Translations under genes and position numbers: made by a program
From: Acinetobacter sp. ANC 4204
Lineage (GTDB): Bacteria; Pseudomonadota; Gammaproteobacteria; Pseudomonadales; Moraxellaceae
NCBI RefSeq assembly: GCF_002135205.1
Contig: NZ_NEFZ01000008.1
Span: forward strand, 62,001 to 126,000
Direction: 5' to 3'
DNA length: 64,000 nt
Notes under the pieces: model-generated
What the model was told of the DNA's origin: nothing
The model's database searches: none
Seen by the model: the letters and a program-made list of their open reading frames with translations, nothing else
In this document: positions 36,088-46,242 of the stretch, piece after piece
Layout of the letters: each line of letters starts with the position of its first letter
Position numbering within the stretch: the first letter of the stretch is position 1

Positions 36088-37041
36088 TCACTTTTTTTTA
36101 TTGAGCATTGAGTCTGCTTTTGTTGCCCAATAGCTGGCTAAAATAGGTCCTGAAATGTTGTGCCATAAACTAAAGATGGCGCTGGGGACCGCTGTAATTG
36201 GAGAAGCAGCAAAATGCACAGCCGCCAAAGCCACGCCGAGACCTGAATTTTGCATACCCACCTCAATCGAAACCGCTTTACAGTCGGCATGTGGCAAGTG
36301 AAACATCCTTGCAGCTCCAAAGCCAAGTAAATAACCAATCACGTTATGTAACGCCACCACAGCTAAAATCAATAAACCAGATTCTAAAATTTGTGCTTTT
36401 GAGCCACCAATAATCGCTGCCACAATCAACACAATTGCGACCACTGAAATTAAAGGCATGACTGAAATATAGCTTTCAACTTTATGTTTCAGTACAGCAC
36501 GTACCACCAGCCCTAAAACAATAGGAAACAACACCACCTGTAAAATTGAACTCAGCATCGACCATGCATTGATATCAATCCATTGGCTGGCCAGCAGATA
36601 GAAAATCGCGGGAGTCAGTACAGGTGCTAATAAAGTCGATACTGTGGTACATGCAACAGACAATGCTGTATTGCCTTTCGCCATGTAAGTAATCACATTA
36701 GATGCCGTCCCTCCTGGACAACAGCCCACTAAAATGACTCCTATGGCAATTTCAGCGGGTAAGCGGAACAACACACATAACACATATGCCACACTTGGCA
36801 TCACCACAAACTGGGCAGCCACCCCAATCGCAACTGCTTTTGGACTCTGCATCACACTTTTAAAGTCGTTCAACGTCATGGTCATGCCCATACCAAACAT
36901 GATCAAGCCCAACATCCACGTGATATAAGCTTTCATCCAGACAAAGGTTTCAGGACTCAAAAGTGCTATCCCTGCAAATAATACGACCCACAAAGCAAAG
37001 GTTTTTTGAATCCAAGTGGTAAATCTTAAAAAAGTGCCCAT
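36088..37041 (-). CDS. Bile acid:sodium symporter (BASS) family transporter
   Basis: A 317-residue inner-membrane protein with about nine or ten hydrophobic segments and the BASS signatures [12 protein letters not shown] near 47, [19 protein letters not shown] near 108-126, and [10 protein letters not shown] near 255. Bacterial members carry pantothenate or other organic acids with sodium. The substrate cannot be read. It is 61 bases downstream of pncA on the same strand. Confidence 0.87.
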   Translation of the reverse strand: MGTFLRFTTWIQKTFALWVVLFAGIALLSPETFVWMKAYITWMLGLIMFGMGMTMTLNDFKSVMQSPKAVAIGVAAQFVVMPSVAYVLCVLFRLPAEIAIGVILVGCCPGGTASNVITYMAKGNTALSVACTTVSTLLAPVLTPAIFYLLASQWIDINAWSMLSSILQVVLFPIVLGLVVRAVLKHKVESYISVMPLISVVAIVLIVAAIIGGSKAQILESGLLILAVVALHNVIGYLLGFGAARMFHLPHADCKAVSIEVGMQNSGLGVALAAVHFAASPITAVPSAIFSLWHNISGPILASYWATKADSMLNKKK

Positions 37042-37102
37042 GACCTTTCCCTACAGCATGTCTTATGATTTCTATGTTGATGATTACAGAGTCCCGATTG
37101 GA

Positions 37103-37747
37103 TCAATGCATCCTTTGTGCATATTGTTGTGCAATGTCTTTGCAATAGAGACGTTTTACGCCTTGCGCCAGCATGTCTTGCCATGCATGCTGTAAAGATC
37201 CCTGTAAGTCGATACCTTTGGTGGCATCTGCAATGACATAAGTTTGAAAACCGAGTTGCGCAGCATCTATTGCGGTCCACGCAACGCAAAAGTCTGTTGC
37301 AATCCCAACAATAAATACCGTATCAATCCCACGCTCTTTCAAATAACCTGCCAACCCCGTTTGTGTCTTATGATCCGCTTCTAAAAAAGCAGAATAACTA
37401 TCAATGTGTGCATGACATCCTTTCCGGATGATCAACTGCGCTTTGGCAAGGTCTAGATCAGGGTGTAATTCAGCATCCTGCGTGCCTTGTACACAGTGGC
37501 GTGGCCACAGCACTTGTGTGCCATAGTCCAATTCAATGGTTTGAAAAGCTTGCTTTTCAGGATGATTCTCTGCGAAAGAAATATGATTTTCTGGATGCCA
37601 ATCTTGGGTGAGTACAATATTGTCAAAATAAGCGCCCAACTGATTAATTTTAGGAATGATTTGATCTGCTCCTGCCACCGCTAGATTTCCACCGGGGGTA
37701 AAACCATTTTGTACATCCACCACAATCAGTGCCATATTCTTCTGCAT
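37103..37747 (-). CDS. pncA: Nicotinamidase
   Basis: Converts nicotinamide to nicotinate for NAD salvage. The 214 residues hold the catalytic triad Asp11 (VVDVQNGF), Lys109 (IRKGCH) and Cys154 (TDFCV), plus the metal ligands Asp49 and His51 (QDWHP) and His84 (WPRHC). Its product feeds pncB, encoded 11 kb away in the window. Confidence 0.94.
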   Translation of the reverse strand: MQKNMALIVVDVQNGFTPGGNLAVAGADQIIPKINQLGAYFDNIVLTQDWHPENHISFAENHPEKQAFQTIELDYGTQVLWPRHCVQGTQDAELHPDLDLAKAQLIIRKGCHAHIDSYSAFLEADHKTQTGLAGYLKERGIDTVFIVGIATDFCVAWTAIDAAQLGFQTYVIADATKGIDLQGSLQHAWQDMLAQGVKRLYCKDIAQQYAQRMH

Positions 37748-37907
37748 TCTTCTCTGTCCTTTTTGTTCTGTGCTCGAAGGCCAAGCTTAGCTTAATTTAT
37801 AAAACAGTATTCATCCTCGCGGGTCAAAATTAAATGACTGTAGCCTTGAGTGCAATGGATATTGAAGCAAATCAGCAAGTACGCTACGCAGCATTGTCAT
37901 TTTGATG

Positions 37908-37930
37908 AAAAAAAACCTGCTTCTAGCAGG
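37908..37930 (-). terminator. Terminator of the MFS gene
   Basis: CCTGCT and AGCAGG form a tight hairpin; on the minus strand eight T follow. Confidence 0.8.
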
Positions 37931-37960
37931 CTATTTTCCAACTCATGCTTATGGATGATG

Positions 37961-39166
37961 TCATACGCCCTTCATACGACGGGTCAGTAACAACATCATC
38001 ACCGCTGAAATCACAATACATGGAATCGCTGCTGAAATGACTCCTGCTGCACCGAAACCTGTGCTTAGTAATGCTCCAGCAATTGCAGGCCCTAGCATTG
38101 CGCCAATCCGCCCTACGGCAGAAGCGACGCCAATACCTGTGCCACGTACTTCAGTTGGGTAGACAATTCCACCAAAAGCATACAATACGCCCTGACAGCC
38201 AATCACAAAAGCACCAACCAATGCTGCGGCCAAATACATTTGATTCAGTGAAGAAGCCGCATTTAATGCCAATAATCCCGCCAAGATGCCGCCATACATC
38301 AGTACGATGACATAAGCTTTCTTCCAGCGGTCTGTTAGCATCCCTAAAATCACGGTCCCCACTGTCGCACTTAGCATAAAGTAGAACTGCGCCGTTGCAC
38401 CTTCCTTACGTGAAAAGCCTAACTCAGTAAACAGTGATGGCAACCAACTGAGCATGATGTACACCACCATCAGGGTGAAAAAGTAGCTCACCCAAATAAA
38501 TAAGGTTCTAAATAAATTATCCGCGTTCAACAGCTCTTTAAACGCGGCTTGAGGTGCAGCCTCAGTGGCAGATTCTGGGTTTTGGGTCTTTAAAAATTCC
38601 TTCGACTCAGGCAACAACCACATCATCACAGGAATGACAATAATCGGTAATAAACCACCCAAATAGAAAATATTCTTCCAGTTGGCACCAAACTCAGTAC
38701 TTGCAACCAATGAAAGAATGGCAGCACCCACAGGCATACCGCAGTACATCAATCCAACAGCACGACCGCGGTTTTGTAGTGAAACTGCCTCAGAGGCTAA
38801 GGTAATTAAAATCGGCATCGCCGCACCAAGACCAGCACCTGCCAAGAACCGCACCAGCAATAAACTATTAAAGCTGTTGACCCACACCGTACAGAGTGTA
38901 AAGACCGCAAAAATAGCCACTGAACCAATCAACACTTTTTTACGGCCAATTCGGTCAGCAAAACGCCCGCCCACCAGTGCACCGGGCAATAGACCCAGAA
39001 TCCCTGCACTAAAAAACACCCCCAACTGTGAACTATCCAAACCGAAATATTCACGAATGCCTGCGGCTGCAATACCTGCTGCTTGAATATCCAGCCCTTC
39101 GATGACTGCAATTAAGAAGCAAATCGCAACCGTGACAATTGCATGTTGCCTATCTGATTTTTGCAT
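37961..39166 (-). CDS. MFS transporter, MhpT/aromatic-acid symporter type
   Basis: About 401 residues from the ATG at 39166, which has AAGGATT upstream. There are 12 hydrophobic segments and two MFS signatures (GGRFADRIGRKK near 70 and LTDRWKK in the second half). The opening AICFLIAVIEGLDIQAAGIAAAGI and SAGILGLLPGALVGG closely match MhpT, the 3-hydroxyphenylpropionate importer, and the wider aromatic-acid/proton symporters. No catabolic genes are adjacent, so the actual substrate is open. Confidence 0.85.
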   Translation of the reverse strand: MQKSDRQHAIVTVAICFLIAVIEGLDIQAAGIAAAGIREYFGLDSSQLGVFFSAGILGLLPGALVGGRFADRIGRKKVLIGSVAIFAVFTLCTVWVNSFNSLLLVRFLAGAGLGAAMPILITLASEAVSLQNRGRAVGLMYCGMPVGAAILSLVASTEFGANWKNIFYLGGLLPIIVIPVMMWLLPESKEFLKTQNPESATEAAPQAAFKELLNADNLFRTLFIWVSYFFTLMVVYIMLSWLPSLFTELGFSRKEGATAQFYFMLSATVGTVILGMLTDRWKKAYVIVLMYGGILAGLLALNAASSLNQMYLAAALVGAFVIGCQGVLYAFGGIVYPTEVRGTGIGVASAVGRIGAMLGPAIAGALLSTGFGAAGVISAAIPCIVISAVMMLLLTRRMKGV

Positions 39167-39878
39167 TGGGAAATCCTTGTTCAATCAGCGTTCCAAAAAC
39201 GCCATCATCTATGAGCAAGGTCGGAGAAATAACTATCAAAAGGTGGAATGAAATCATACAAATGGCTGAAATTAGTGGATTAGTCCTGTATTAACATCCG
39301 TTCAGATATAGTCTTAAAAACAATAAAAATAAGGAAAAAATTTAGACTAAAATGCTGAAAATAGGCATATCACCGATTTAATAAAAGCAAGTTTCCCCCT
39401 TTTAGTGATAGCTGAAATGAATGATTAGACTGCCTTTTAGCAATGATTCTTTTGTAGCAAACAGATTTGCAGAAATCACATTTACATCTTGTATGAGTTT
39501 TAAAAGGTCTTAAATTCTGACTTTTATACACGGAATATCAGGTTTGATAGACTTTTAGGCCTCTTTTTCATCTAAAAAACCACTTTTCGATGGCTCCAAA
39601 CGACTCACGTCTGCCTTGCGAAATACTATTTTCAGGTTTTGGATGAAAAGCATGTTCTTTGTACAGCATTTAAACAGGCTTTATTTTTGTAGCAAAAGAT
39701 AAAGTTTTTATACACTTTGACTAAATCATATTGTTCTTCATGTTGTGTTCGTTCATAATTTGCATAAGCATTATTCAATGCATCAGCGCTTTGAAAATGC
39801 TATAAATTAAAATACGTACCCATCCAATCTTATGTTTTTCTGGCCTAACTGGATGGACAAATAGGATATTTTTTTAAA
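39167..39878. other. 712-base non-coding region upstream of dapA
   Basis: AT-rich, with stops in all frames and no supported gene. It must hold the divergent promoters of the MFS gene and dapA. Close to dapA, GCTTTGAAAATGCTATAAATT at about 39788-39808 may include the -10 element TATAAA. A 7-base-pair inverted repeat CCATCCA (39820-39826) and TGGATGG (39850-39856) lies in the likely leader. The middle 500 bases show no clear motif. Confidence 0.5.
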
Positions 39879-40778
39879 ATGACTCAGCAAGCACAGACCA
39901 TCCAAGGCTCAATTGTCGCAATCGTCACCCCTATGTTTGAAGATGGCAGCGTAGATTGGAAGGGTCTAGAGAAGCTCGTTGAGTGGCACATCGCACAAGG
40001 CACAAATAGCATTGTTGCTGTCGGTACAACGGGTGAAGCGTCTACTCTAAGCATGAAAGAACATACACAAGTGATCAAAGAAATCATTCGTGTAGCAAAC
40101 AAACGCATCCCGATTATTGCGGGTACTGGTGCGAACTCAACTCGCGAAGCCATTGAGTTGACCAAAGAAGCCAAAGCACTGGGTGCAGATGCTGCCCTTC
40201 TTGTTACCCCGTATTATAATAAACCGACTCAAGAAGGCTTATACCAACATTATAAAGCCATTGCAGAAGCGGTTGATCTGCCTCAGATCCTTTATAACGT
40301 TCCAGGCCGTACTGGCGTTGATATGACAAATGAAACCGTTATTCGTTTGGCAGATATCCCACAAATTGTAGGCATTAAAGATGCCACAGGCGATGTTGCT
40401 CGTGGTCAAGCTCTGCTTGAGGGTCTTGCTGGCAAAGATATGACTGTGTATTCAGGCGACGATGCAACAGCCTACCAACTGATCTTGTCAGGTGCTCAAG
40501 GTAATATTTCTGTGACTGCAAACGTTGCACCAAAACAAATGAGTGATGTTTGTGCAGCAGCACTTGCAGGTGAAGCTGAAAAGGCAGAAAGCTTAAATAC
40601 TCAAGTTGCAAATCTACACGAAATTCTATTTTGCGAATCGAACCCAATTCCTGTGAAATGGGCACTTCATGAAATGGAGTTAATCGAAACGGGTATTCGT
40701 TTACCATTAACACCACTTGCAGAACAATATCGCACACCGCTCCGTGAAGCACTCACAAAAGCGGGTGTCATTCAATAA
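39879..40778 (+). CDS. dapA: 4-hydroxy-tetrahydrodipicolinate synthase
   Basis: First committed step of lysine and diaminopimelate synthesis, condensing pyruvate with aspartate semialdehyde. A 299-residue TIM barrel with GTTGEASTL near 48, YYNKPTQEGLYQHY near 112, YNVPGRTG near 139 and the Schiff-base Lys in GIKDATGD near 165-172. It is followed by bamC and purC, the enterobacterial order. Confidence 0.96.
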   Translation: MTQQAQTIQGSIVAIVTPMFEDGSVDWKGLEKLVEWHIAQGTNSIVAVGTTGEASTLSMKEHTQVIKEIIRVANKRIPIIAGTGANSTREAIELTKEAKALGADAALLVTPYYNKPTQEGLYQHYKAIAEAVDLPQILYNVPGRTGVDMTNETVIRLADIPQIVGIKDATGDVARGQALLEGLAGKDMTVYSGDDATAYQLILSGAQGNISVTANVAPKQMSDVCAAALAGEAEKAESLNTQVANLHEILFCESNPIPVKWALHEMELIETGIRLPLTPLAEQYRTPLREALTKAGVIQ

Positions 40779-40791
40779 AGAGCACATTAAT

Positions 40792-41400
40792 ATGCAATTA
40801 CGTTTAGGTCTTACCCTCGCACTTTCAGTCGTCAGTTTAGCGGGTTGTAGTTCTCTTGCAGTCAATAACGGTAGTTTGGACTATAAAGAAACAGCAAGCT
40901 TGGAACCTCTTAAATACCCTGAAGGCTCAATGGTTCGACCTGCAACGCCGTTGTATCCAGCTCCAACGGTTGAGGCACTTGCTGTAGAACACGCACCAGT
41001 ACTTGAAAACAAGCGTGGTAACCGTTTCGCAATGCCTCGCCCAGAATCAACTCAGATTACCAACCAAACAGAATCAACTGAAACCGTAGCTGTAGCCGTA
41101 GGTCGCCCTCAATTGATTATTGACGGAAATAAGAATCCGCTGCTCAAAGTTGAAGGAAATTCTGCTACAATTTGGCAATACACACTTGCCACCCTCAGCA
41201 GTCTCAACCATCAAATCGTTGGCCAAGGCAAAAATGGTTATGAAGCAACCATTAAGGTCGATCAACAGACCTATGTGTTAAGACTAACCGCTGTCGGTAC
41301 AAGCAATAACCTTGCAGTGTTCAATGCCGATAACAGTTTTGCAGCGCCTGAAAAAGCCACAGAATTGTTAACTCAGATTTACCAAAATTGGCCAGCCTAG
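40792..41400 (+). CDS. bamC: Outer-membrane assembly lipoprotein BamC (short form)
   Basis: From the ATG at 40792 it encodes 202 residues with a lipoprotein signal ending LAGC (Cys18). The segment LDYKETASLEPLKYPEGSMVRPATPLYPAP corresponds to the unstructured BamC N-terminal stretch that binds BamD. A single small alpha/beta domain follows, so it is much shorter than E. coli BamC (344 residues, two helix-grip domains). Position between dapA and purC supports the assignment. Confidence 0.82.
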   Translation: MQLRLGLTLALSVVSLAGCSSLAVNNGSLDYKETASLEPLKYPEGSMVRPATPLYPAPTVEALAVEHAPVLENKRGNRFAMPRPESTQITNQTESTETVAVAVGRPQLIIDGNKNPLLKVEGNSATIWQYTLATLSSLNHQIVGQGKNGYEATIKVDQQTYVLRLTAVGTSNNLAVFNADNSFAAPEKATELLTQIYQNWPA

Positions 41401-41436
41401 TCGTACTAGGCATTTTTTTTTGAAAAAGGTTCCCTC

Positions 41437-42156
41437 ATGTTAAAACAAACCTTGCTCTATACTGGTAAAGCGAAATCTGTCTATGAAACAGACAGTGCAG
41501 ACCACCTGATTTTAGTCTTTCGTGACGATGCTTCGGCATTCAATGGTGAAAAGATCGAACAACTAGATCGAAAAGGTAAGGTGAACAACCGTTTTAACGC
41601 CTTTATCATGGATAAATTGGCTGCGGCTGGCATTGAGACTCACTTTGAAAAACTTCTTTCACCAACAGAAGTTTTAGTGAAAAAACTCAGCATGATCCCT
41701 GTTGAATGTGTGATTCGTAACTATGCAGCAGGTTCTTTATGCCGTCGCTTAGGTGTAGAAGAAGGCAAGGAATTAACTCCGCCGACTTTTGAATTATTCT
41801 TCAAAGATGATGCTCTTGGCGACCCAATGGTGAATGAGTCTCAAGCGATTGCTTTAGGTTGGGCAACTGCTGAGCAACTTGAGCAAATGAAAGTCCTCAC
41901 TTACCAAGTGAACGAAGTGCTTAAAAACTTATTTGACCAAGGTGGCATGCTACTTGTGGACTTCAAACTTGAGTTTGGTGTATTCCACGACCGTATTGTT
42001 CTTGGTGATGAGTTCTCTCCAGACGGCTGCCGTCTATGGGACAAAGAAACCAAGAAAAAACTCGACAAAGACCGTTTCCGTCAAGGTTTAGGTGGTGTGG
42101 TTGAAGCGTACGAAGAAGTTGCTGCACGTTTAGGTATCGACCTTTCTGATATCTAA
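41437..42156 (+). CDS. purC: Phosphoribosylaminoimidazole-succinocarboxamide synthase
   Basis: Purine synthesis step that joins aspartate to CAIR using ATP. The 239 residues show [40 protein letters not shown] and LVDFKLEFG, all SAICAR-synthetase signatures. Normal length. Third gene after dapA and bamC, 36 bases downstream. Confidence 0.96.
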   Translation: MLKQTLLYTGKAKSVYETDSADHLILVFRDDASAFNGEKIEQLDRKGKVNNRFNAFIMDKLAAAGIETHFEKLLSPTEVLVKKLSMIPVECVIRNYAAGSLCRRLGVEEGKELTPPTFELFFKDDALGDPMVNESQAIALGWATAEQLEQMKVLTYQVNEVLKNLFDQGGMLLVDFKLEFGVFHDRIVLGDEFSPDGCRLWDKETKKKLDKDRFRQGLGGVVEAYEEVAARLGIDLSDI

Positions 42157-42171
42157 TCTATTACAGATTCA

Positions 42172-42203
42172 AAAAAACCGAGCTTAAACGCTCGGTTTTT
42201 TTG
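42172..42203 (+). terminator. Terminator of the dapA-bamC-purC block
   Basis: AAACCGAGC and GCTCGGTTT form a nine-base-pair stem, followed by a T run. Confidence 0.92.
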
Positions 42204-42576
42204 TTTAAACTTCATCTATAGTCTGCTCGTTTTCAAACCACGTTTCACTCAGAATACACTTTGTGGACATCGAAATTTGCTAAAAAATCAACAACGCTGT
42301 ACGTCATAGCGCACAAGACTTCAGGTATATTTCAGCTATGTATCAGATATGTTTTTGAATATGATAAAAACTTATGAACAGGACGTTCTTTAGATAAAAA
42401 TTTTCCAACCGAAACAGTACGCTTATTTCCTCCTATCTCATGGCGAAAGATCAACTCATCACCAACGATCGGAAAATTGGTATAAATATTGCTTTTATTC
42501 AAAAGTAATCAGTAGGATAAGTTCTATCTTCGTCTTATTTTCTAGATTTGATTTTTTACGGATGGCTATATTTACA
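42204..42576. other. Non-coding region before the amino-acid ABC operon
   Basis: About 370 AT-rich bases with no supported gene, probably the promoter and leader of the ABC transporter operon. An 8-base inverted repeat AATTTTCC (42399-42406) and GGAAAATT (42471-42478) is widely spaced and may be chance. No riboswitch fold is recognised. Confidence 0.45.
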
Positions 42577-43362
42577 ATGAAAAACTGGCAAAAGAAATTA
42601 CTCCTTTCGACCACATTCGTACTCACTGCGTTGAGCGGCTCTGTTCAAGCCAAAGAATGGAAAACTATTCGTTTTGGTACAGAATCCGCATACGCTCCTT
42701 TTGAATATAAAACCCCTGACAATAAGCTGGTCGGTTTTGACATCGACTTGGGAAATGCTATTTGCGCCAAATTAAAAGCCAAATGTGTTTGGGTAGAAAA
42801 CTCCTTTGATGGAATGATTCCTGCCCTCAAAGCCAAGAAATTTGATGGAATTTTATCATCCATGACCGTGACGGCTGATCGTTCAAAACAAATCGCGTTT
42901 AGTAATAAAATTTATAATACTCCAACCCGCATGGTCGCGAAAAAAGGCTCTCCTTTACTTCCGACACCCGCTTCTTTGAAAGGAAAACGTGTAGGTGTGC
43001 AACAAGGGACCATCCAAGAAAGTTATGCAAAAGCTTATTGGGCACCTAAAGGTGTGAATGTGGTTCCTTATCCAAACCAAGACGTGCTTTATCAAGACAT
43101 GGTTTCTGGGCGTCTAGATGCAACATTACAAGATGCAATTATGGTTGATGGTGGTTTCCTGAAATCAGCAAAAGGTAAAGGCTTTGCTTTTGCAGGCAAT
43201 AATGTGGTCGATGCCAAAACACTCGGTGTAGGGGCTGCCATCGGCTTACGTAAAGAAGACGTCGATCTGAAAAAGAATATTGATAAGGCTTTAGCTGAAA
43301 TTATTGCCGACGGCACCTATAAAAAACTCGAGAAAAAATACTTCTCCTTCAGCATTTATTAA
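42577..43362 (+). CDS. Basic-amino-acid ABC transporter, periplasmic binding protein
   Basis: Type II (SBP_bac_3) binding protein with Sec signal (MKNWQKKLLLSTTFVLTALSGSVQA). The mature part begins KEWKTIRFGTESAYAPFEYK and contains GFDIDLGNAICAKL, DGMIPALKAKKFDGILSSMTVTADR and GVQQGT, resembling HisJ, ArgT and ArtJ. An ATG at 42562 is also in frame; the second ATG at 42577 gives a normal signal peptide. Expected ligands are lysine, arginine, ornithine or histidine. Confidence 0.9.
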   Translation: MKNWQKKLLLSTTFVLTALSGSVQAKEWKTIRFGTESAYAPFEYKTPDNKLVGFDIDLGNAICAKLKAKCVWVENSFDGMIPALKAKKFDGILSSMTVTADRSKQIAFSNKIYNTPTRMVAKKGSPLLPTPASLKGKRVGVQQGTIQESYAKAYWAPKGVNVVPYPNQDVLYQDMVSGRLDATLQDAIMVDGGFLKSAKGKGFAFAGNNVVDAKTLGVGAAIGLRKEDVDLKKNIDKALAEIIADGTYKKLEKKYFSFSIY

Positions 43363-43446
43363 CCTATAAAGTGTCGGTTCAATACCGACACTTTTTATAT
43401 ATAGCTGATTTACAAAATATTATATTTTTACTCGGAGAAACTGAGT

Positions 43447-44136
43447 ATGTTTTTGTCTGGCTATGGTCCCGTATTACTCAGTGGCACTTGGATGACCATT
43501 CAGCTTGCATTGTTATCCCTTGTACTTTCGATCATGATTGGATTGTTTGGTGCAAGTGCCAAACTCTCCCATATTAAAATCATACGCTATGTTGCGACTG
43601 TTTATACCACACTCATTCGTAGTGTTCCCGATCTGGTGATCATGTTGTTGTTATTCTATAGCCTGCAACTTGGACTGAACTCCATTACCGAATCTTTGCA
43701 GATGGAGCAAATTGATATCAATCCCTTCGTGGCGGGGGTGATTACTTTGGCATTTATTTATGGGGCCTATTTTACTGAAACCTTTCGTGGTGCATTTCAA
43801 GCCGTCCCCAAAGGTCAACTTGAAGCCGCATATGCCTACGGCATGACCCCATTTCAAGTTTTCAGGCGTGTCCTCTTTCCACAAATGATGCGTTTTGCCT
43901 TACCAGGCATTGGTAACAACTGGCAAGTCCTCATCAAAGCCACCGCTTTGGTGTCCTTAATTGGTTTGACCGACATTGTCAAAATTACCCAAGATGCAGG
44001 TCGAAGCAGCATGCAAGTGTTCTATTTTAGTATCGTTGCGGCAGTCATTTATTTGGCCATCACCACCCTTTCAAATTTAATACTCATGTGGCTGGAACGT
44101 CGTTATTCTGCTGGTGTGAAAAAGGGACAATTATGA
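43447..44136 (+). CDS. Amino-acid ABC transporter permease (HisQ-like)
   Basis: A 229-residue inner-membrane protein with about five hydrophobic segments and the EAA loop FRGAFQAVPKGQLEAAYAYGMTPFQVFRRVLFP that docks the ATPase. TLIRSVPDLVIMLLL is typical of HisQ/ArtQ. A strong GGAGAAA site precedes it. Its stop overlaps the next start (ATGA). Confidence 0.92.
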   Translation: MFLSGYGPVLLSGTWMTIQLALLSLVLSIMIGLFGASAKLSHIKIIRYVATVYTTLIRSVPDLVIMLLLFYSLQLGLNSITESLQMEQIDINPFVAGVITLAFIYGAYFTETFRGAFQAVPKGQLEAAYAYGMTPFQVFRRVLFPQMMRFALPGIGNNWQVLIKATALVSLIGLTDIVKITQDAGRSSMQVFYFSIVAAVIYLAITTLSNLILMWLERRYSAGVKKGQL

Positions 44137-44846
44137 TTGAGATTATTCAACAATATTGGCAGTCCTACCTGTGGACCGATGGTTTTCAAATGACTGGCGT
44201 TGCCATGACCGCATGGTTGTTGGTGCTTTCTATTGCAATTGGCTTTGTTTTAGCTGTACCTCTATCGGTTGCCCGCGTATCAGAAAATCCTTTTTTACGT
44301 CTTCCTGTTTGGTTTTACACCTATGTATTTCGTGGTACACCCCTCTATGTACAACTGCTGATTATTTACACGGGAATTTATAGCCTTGAATTTGTCCATG
44401 CCCATGAACGGCTCGATGAATTCTTTAGAGAAGGGCTTAATTGCACCATTTTAGCGTTTGCACTCAATACAGCGGCTTATACCACTGAGATTTTTGCTGG
44501 CGCAATACGTTCAATTCCCTACGGTGAAATTGAGGCAGCAAAAGCCTTTGGAATGTCGCCGTGGAAACGCTATACCCGCATTATTATTCCGTCTATGCTA
44601 CGCCGAGCACTGCCTTTTTATGGCAATGAAGTCATTTTGATGCTGCATGCAACCACCATTGCCTTCACTGCAACCGTGCCTGATATTCTCAAAATTGCAC
44701 GAGATGTCAATGCTGCCACTTATGCCACTTTTGACGCCTTTGGCATTGCCGCTGTGCTATATGCCTGTCTGGCATTTATCCTCATTTGGATCTTTCGTAA
44801 ATTGGAACAACGCTGGCTGGCGTTTTTAAAACCATCGAATCATTAG
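44133..44846 (+). CDS. Amino-acid ABC transporter permease (HisM-like)
   Basis: 237 residues from the ATG at 44133, which overlaps the stop of the previous permease gene. Membrane segments and the loop [39 protein letters not shown] mark the second permease of a HisQMP-type heterodimer. [16 protein letters not shown] is characteristic of HisM/ArtM. Confidence 0.92.
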   Translation: MIEIIQQYWQSYLWTDGFQMTGVAMTAWLLVLSIAIGFVLAVPLSVARVSENPFLRLPVWFYTYVFRGTPLYVQLLIIYTGIYSLEFVHAHERLDEFFREGLNCTILAFALNTAAYTTEIFAGAIRSIPYGEIEAAKAFGMSPWKRYTRIIIPSMLRRALPFYGNEVILMLHATTIAFTATVPDILKIARDVNAATYATFDAFGIAAVLYACLAFILIWIFRKLEQRWLAFLKPSNH

Positions 44847-44854
44847 GAGAAAAA

Positions 44855-45631
44855 ATGGAAAATTCAGCAAAACTGGTGATTCGAGATCTTTGTAAAAGCT
44901 TTGGCGATCATGAAGTCTTAAAAGGGGTTTCACTTGAGGCACATGCAGGCGATGTGATTAGTATTATTGGTTCCTCGGGTTCAGGTAAAAGCACCTTTCT
45001 TCGCTGCATCAATTTTCTAGAGCAGCCAAGCCAAGGTAGCATTGAACTCAATGGTGAGCAGTTAGAGACGAGCTTGGATAAAAATGGCAATCTCAAAGCC
45101 ACAAATCCCAAACAGCTACAAAAAATGCGCACCCAACTGATGATGGTGTTTCAACATTTCAACTTATGGTCACATATGACGGTATTAGAAAACATCGTTG
45201 AAGGGCCCATTCATGTTTTAGGTTTAAAACGGAGTGAAGCGGAAGAACGGGCTCGTAAATATTTAAGAAAAGTTGGGCTCGCAGAAAGTGTAGAAACAAA
45301 ATACCCCTCTTTTCTATCTGGTGGACAGCAACAGCGTGTCGCGATTGCTCGTGCCTTGGCAATGGAGCCTGAGGTGATGTTGTTTGATGAACCAACCAGT
45401 GCTTTGGACCCTGAGCTGGTAGGTGAGGTGTTGAAAGTGATGCAAAGTTTGGCTGAAGAAGGCCGAACCATGATTGTGGTCACCCATGAAATGGGCTTCG
45501 CACGCCATGTGTCCAACCATGTTATATTTTTAGATCAAGGTAAAATTGAAGAACAAGGCGACCCGAAAGAAGTCTTGATTCACCCGAAAAGTGAACGCCT
45601 AAAACAGTTTTTAGAAGGTAACTTTAAATAA
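44855..45631 (+). CDS. Amino-acid ABC transporter ATPase (HisP-like)
   Basis: 258 residues with Walker [10 protein letters not shown] near 37-45, Q-loop, signature [15 protein letters not shown], Walker [15 protein letters not shown] and H-loop VTHEM. The insertion [22 protein letters not shown] between strands is typical of HisP/ArtP-type ATPases. It powers the preceding two permeases and completes a binding protein-permease-permease-ATPase operon. Confidence 0.95.
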   Translation: MENSAKLVIRDLCKSFGDHEVLKGVSLEAHAGDVISIIGSSGSGKSTFLRCINFLEQPSQGSIELNGEQLETSLDKNGNLKATNPKQLQKMRTQLMMVFQHFNLWSHMTVLENIVEGPIHVLGLKRSEAEERARKYLRKVGLAESVETKYPSFLSGGQQQRVAIARALAMEPEVMLFDEPTSALDPELVGEVLKVMQSLAEEGRTMIVVTHEMGFARHVSNHVIFLDQGKIEEQGDPKEVLIHPKSERLKQFLEGNFK

Positions 45632-45677
45632 TTGATGTCCCTCAGAACTCTGTTCAGGAAAAACCCGTTTTAAACAG

Positions 45678-45718
45678 AATGCCAGTCAGTTCCGAAACTG
45701 ACCGGCATTTTCTTTTTA
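45678..45718 (+). terminator. Terminator of the ABC transporter operon
   Basis: ATGCC-A-GTCAGTT pairs with AACTGAC-C-GGCAT around a short loop, followed by TTTTCTTTTT. Confidence 0.85.
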
Positions 45719-46242
45719 AACTCTAGATCTTATTTAATACTGGTTAATGTCATCCGCCATCCGAACAAAAATAAAAACATTGCTTTTATCTGTGGTGCAA
45801 GACGAAGTCGTCAGCATTAAAAATGGACTGCTTTTACAGCAAAAGTTGTTTTACATATATAAATTGAACAAGTTCTGTGGTCGGGCACATCGCATCGCAA
45901 GATTTTTTCTTACCAAACCTTGCTTCATCAGAAACAAAACAAAGACCGAAAATTGAACTTAAAAACGCTAAGGCTCAGCAAAAAGGAGCTAAAAATTTAA
46001 GGAAATGAATATGGAGCGTATTTACTGGCTGACATTTTCTTTTTAATCGGGCCATTTTATTATAACCCTAAACCAACACTTTCAACTTGGCGCATATATA
46101 GGGCCGATAGCTAACGTTTTATCGCGGTACACTCAAACTGACAAGAATATTTCAACATCAACGCACGACTGAAAGGGTTTAACTCGCGAATAGCGATTCA
46201 TGTTAAAAACCTCGCTAGAACATTCGGTGTCCTATTGACACG
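45719..46242. other. Non-coding region with a possible broken small gene
   Basis: About 520 bases with no long credible gene. A 69-codon rightward frame at 45747-45956 has no ribosome site and an unconvincing composition. At 46005 an ATG with AAGGAA upstream opens a 13-codon frame that ends at a T-run; see the separate entry. Confidence 0.45.
46005..46114 (+). pseudogene. Possible frameshifted small membrane-protein gene
   Basis: AAGGAA precedes an ATG that encodes MNMERIYWLTFSF then stop. One extra T in the run of five T near 46040-46044 would join it to LIGPFYYNPKPTL in the next frame, giving a 36-residue protein ending at 46114. The joined sequence would have one hydrophobic segment. This could be a real 13-residue peptide, a decayed gene or chance. 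Confidence 0.25.

Noticed and set aside
42399..42478. Widely spaced 8-base inverted repeat before the ABC operon as a riboswitch
   Set aside because: The arms are short, 64 bases apart and AT-rich, with no known aptamer motif.
45747..45956. Rightward 69-codon open frame in the gap after the ABC operon
   Set aside because: No ribosome site, no recognisable domain and odd residue composition; likely chance.
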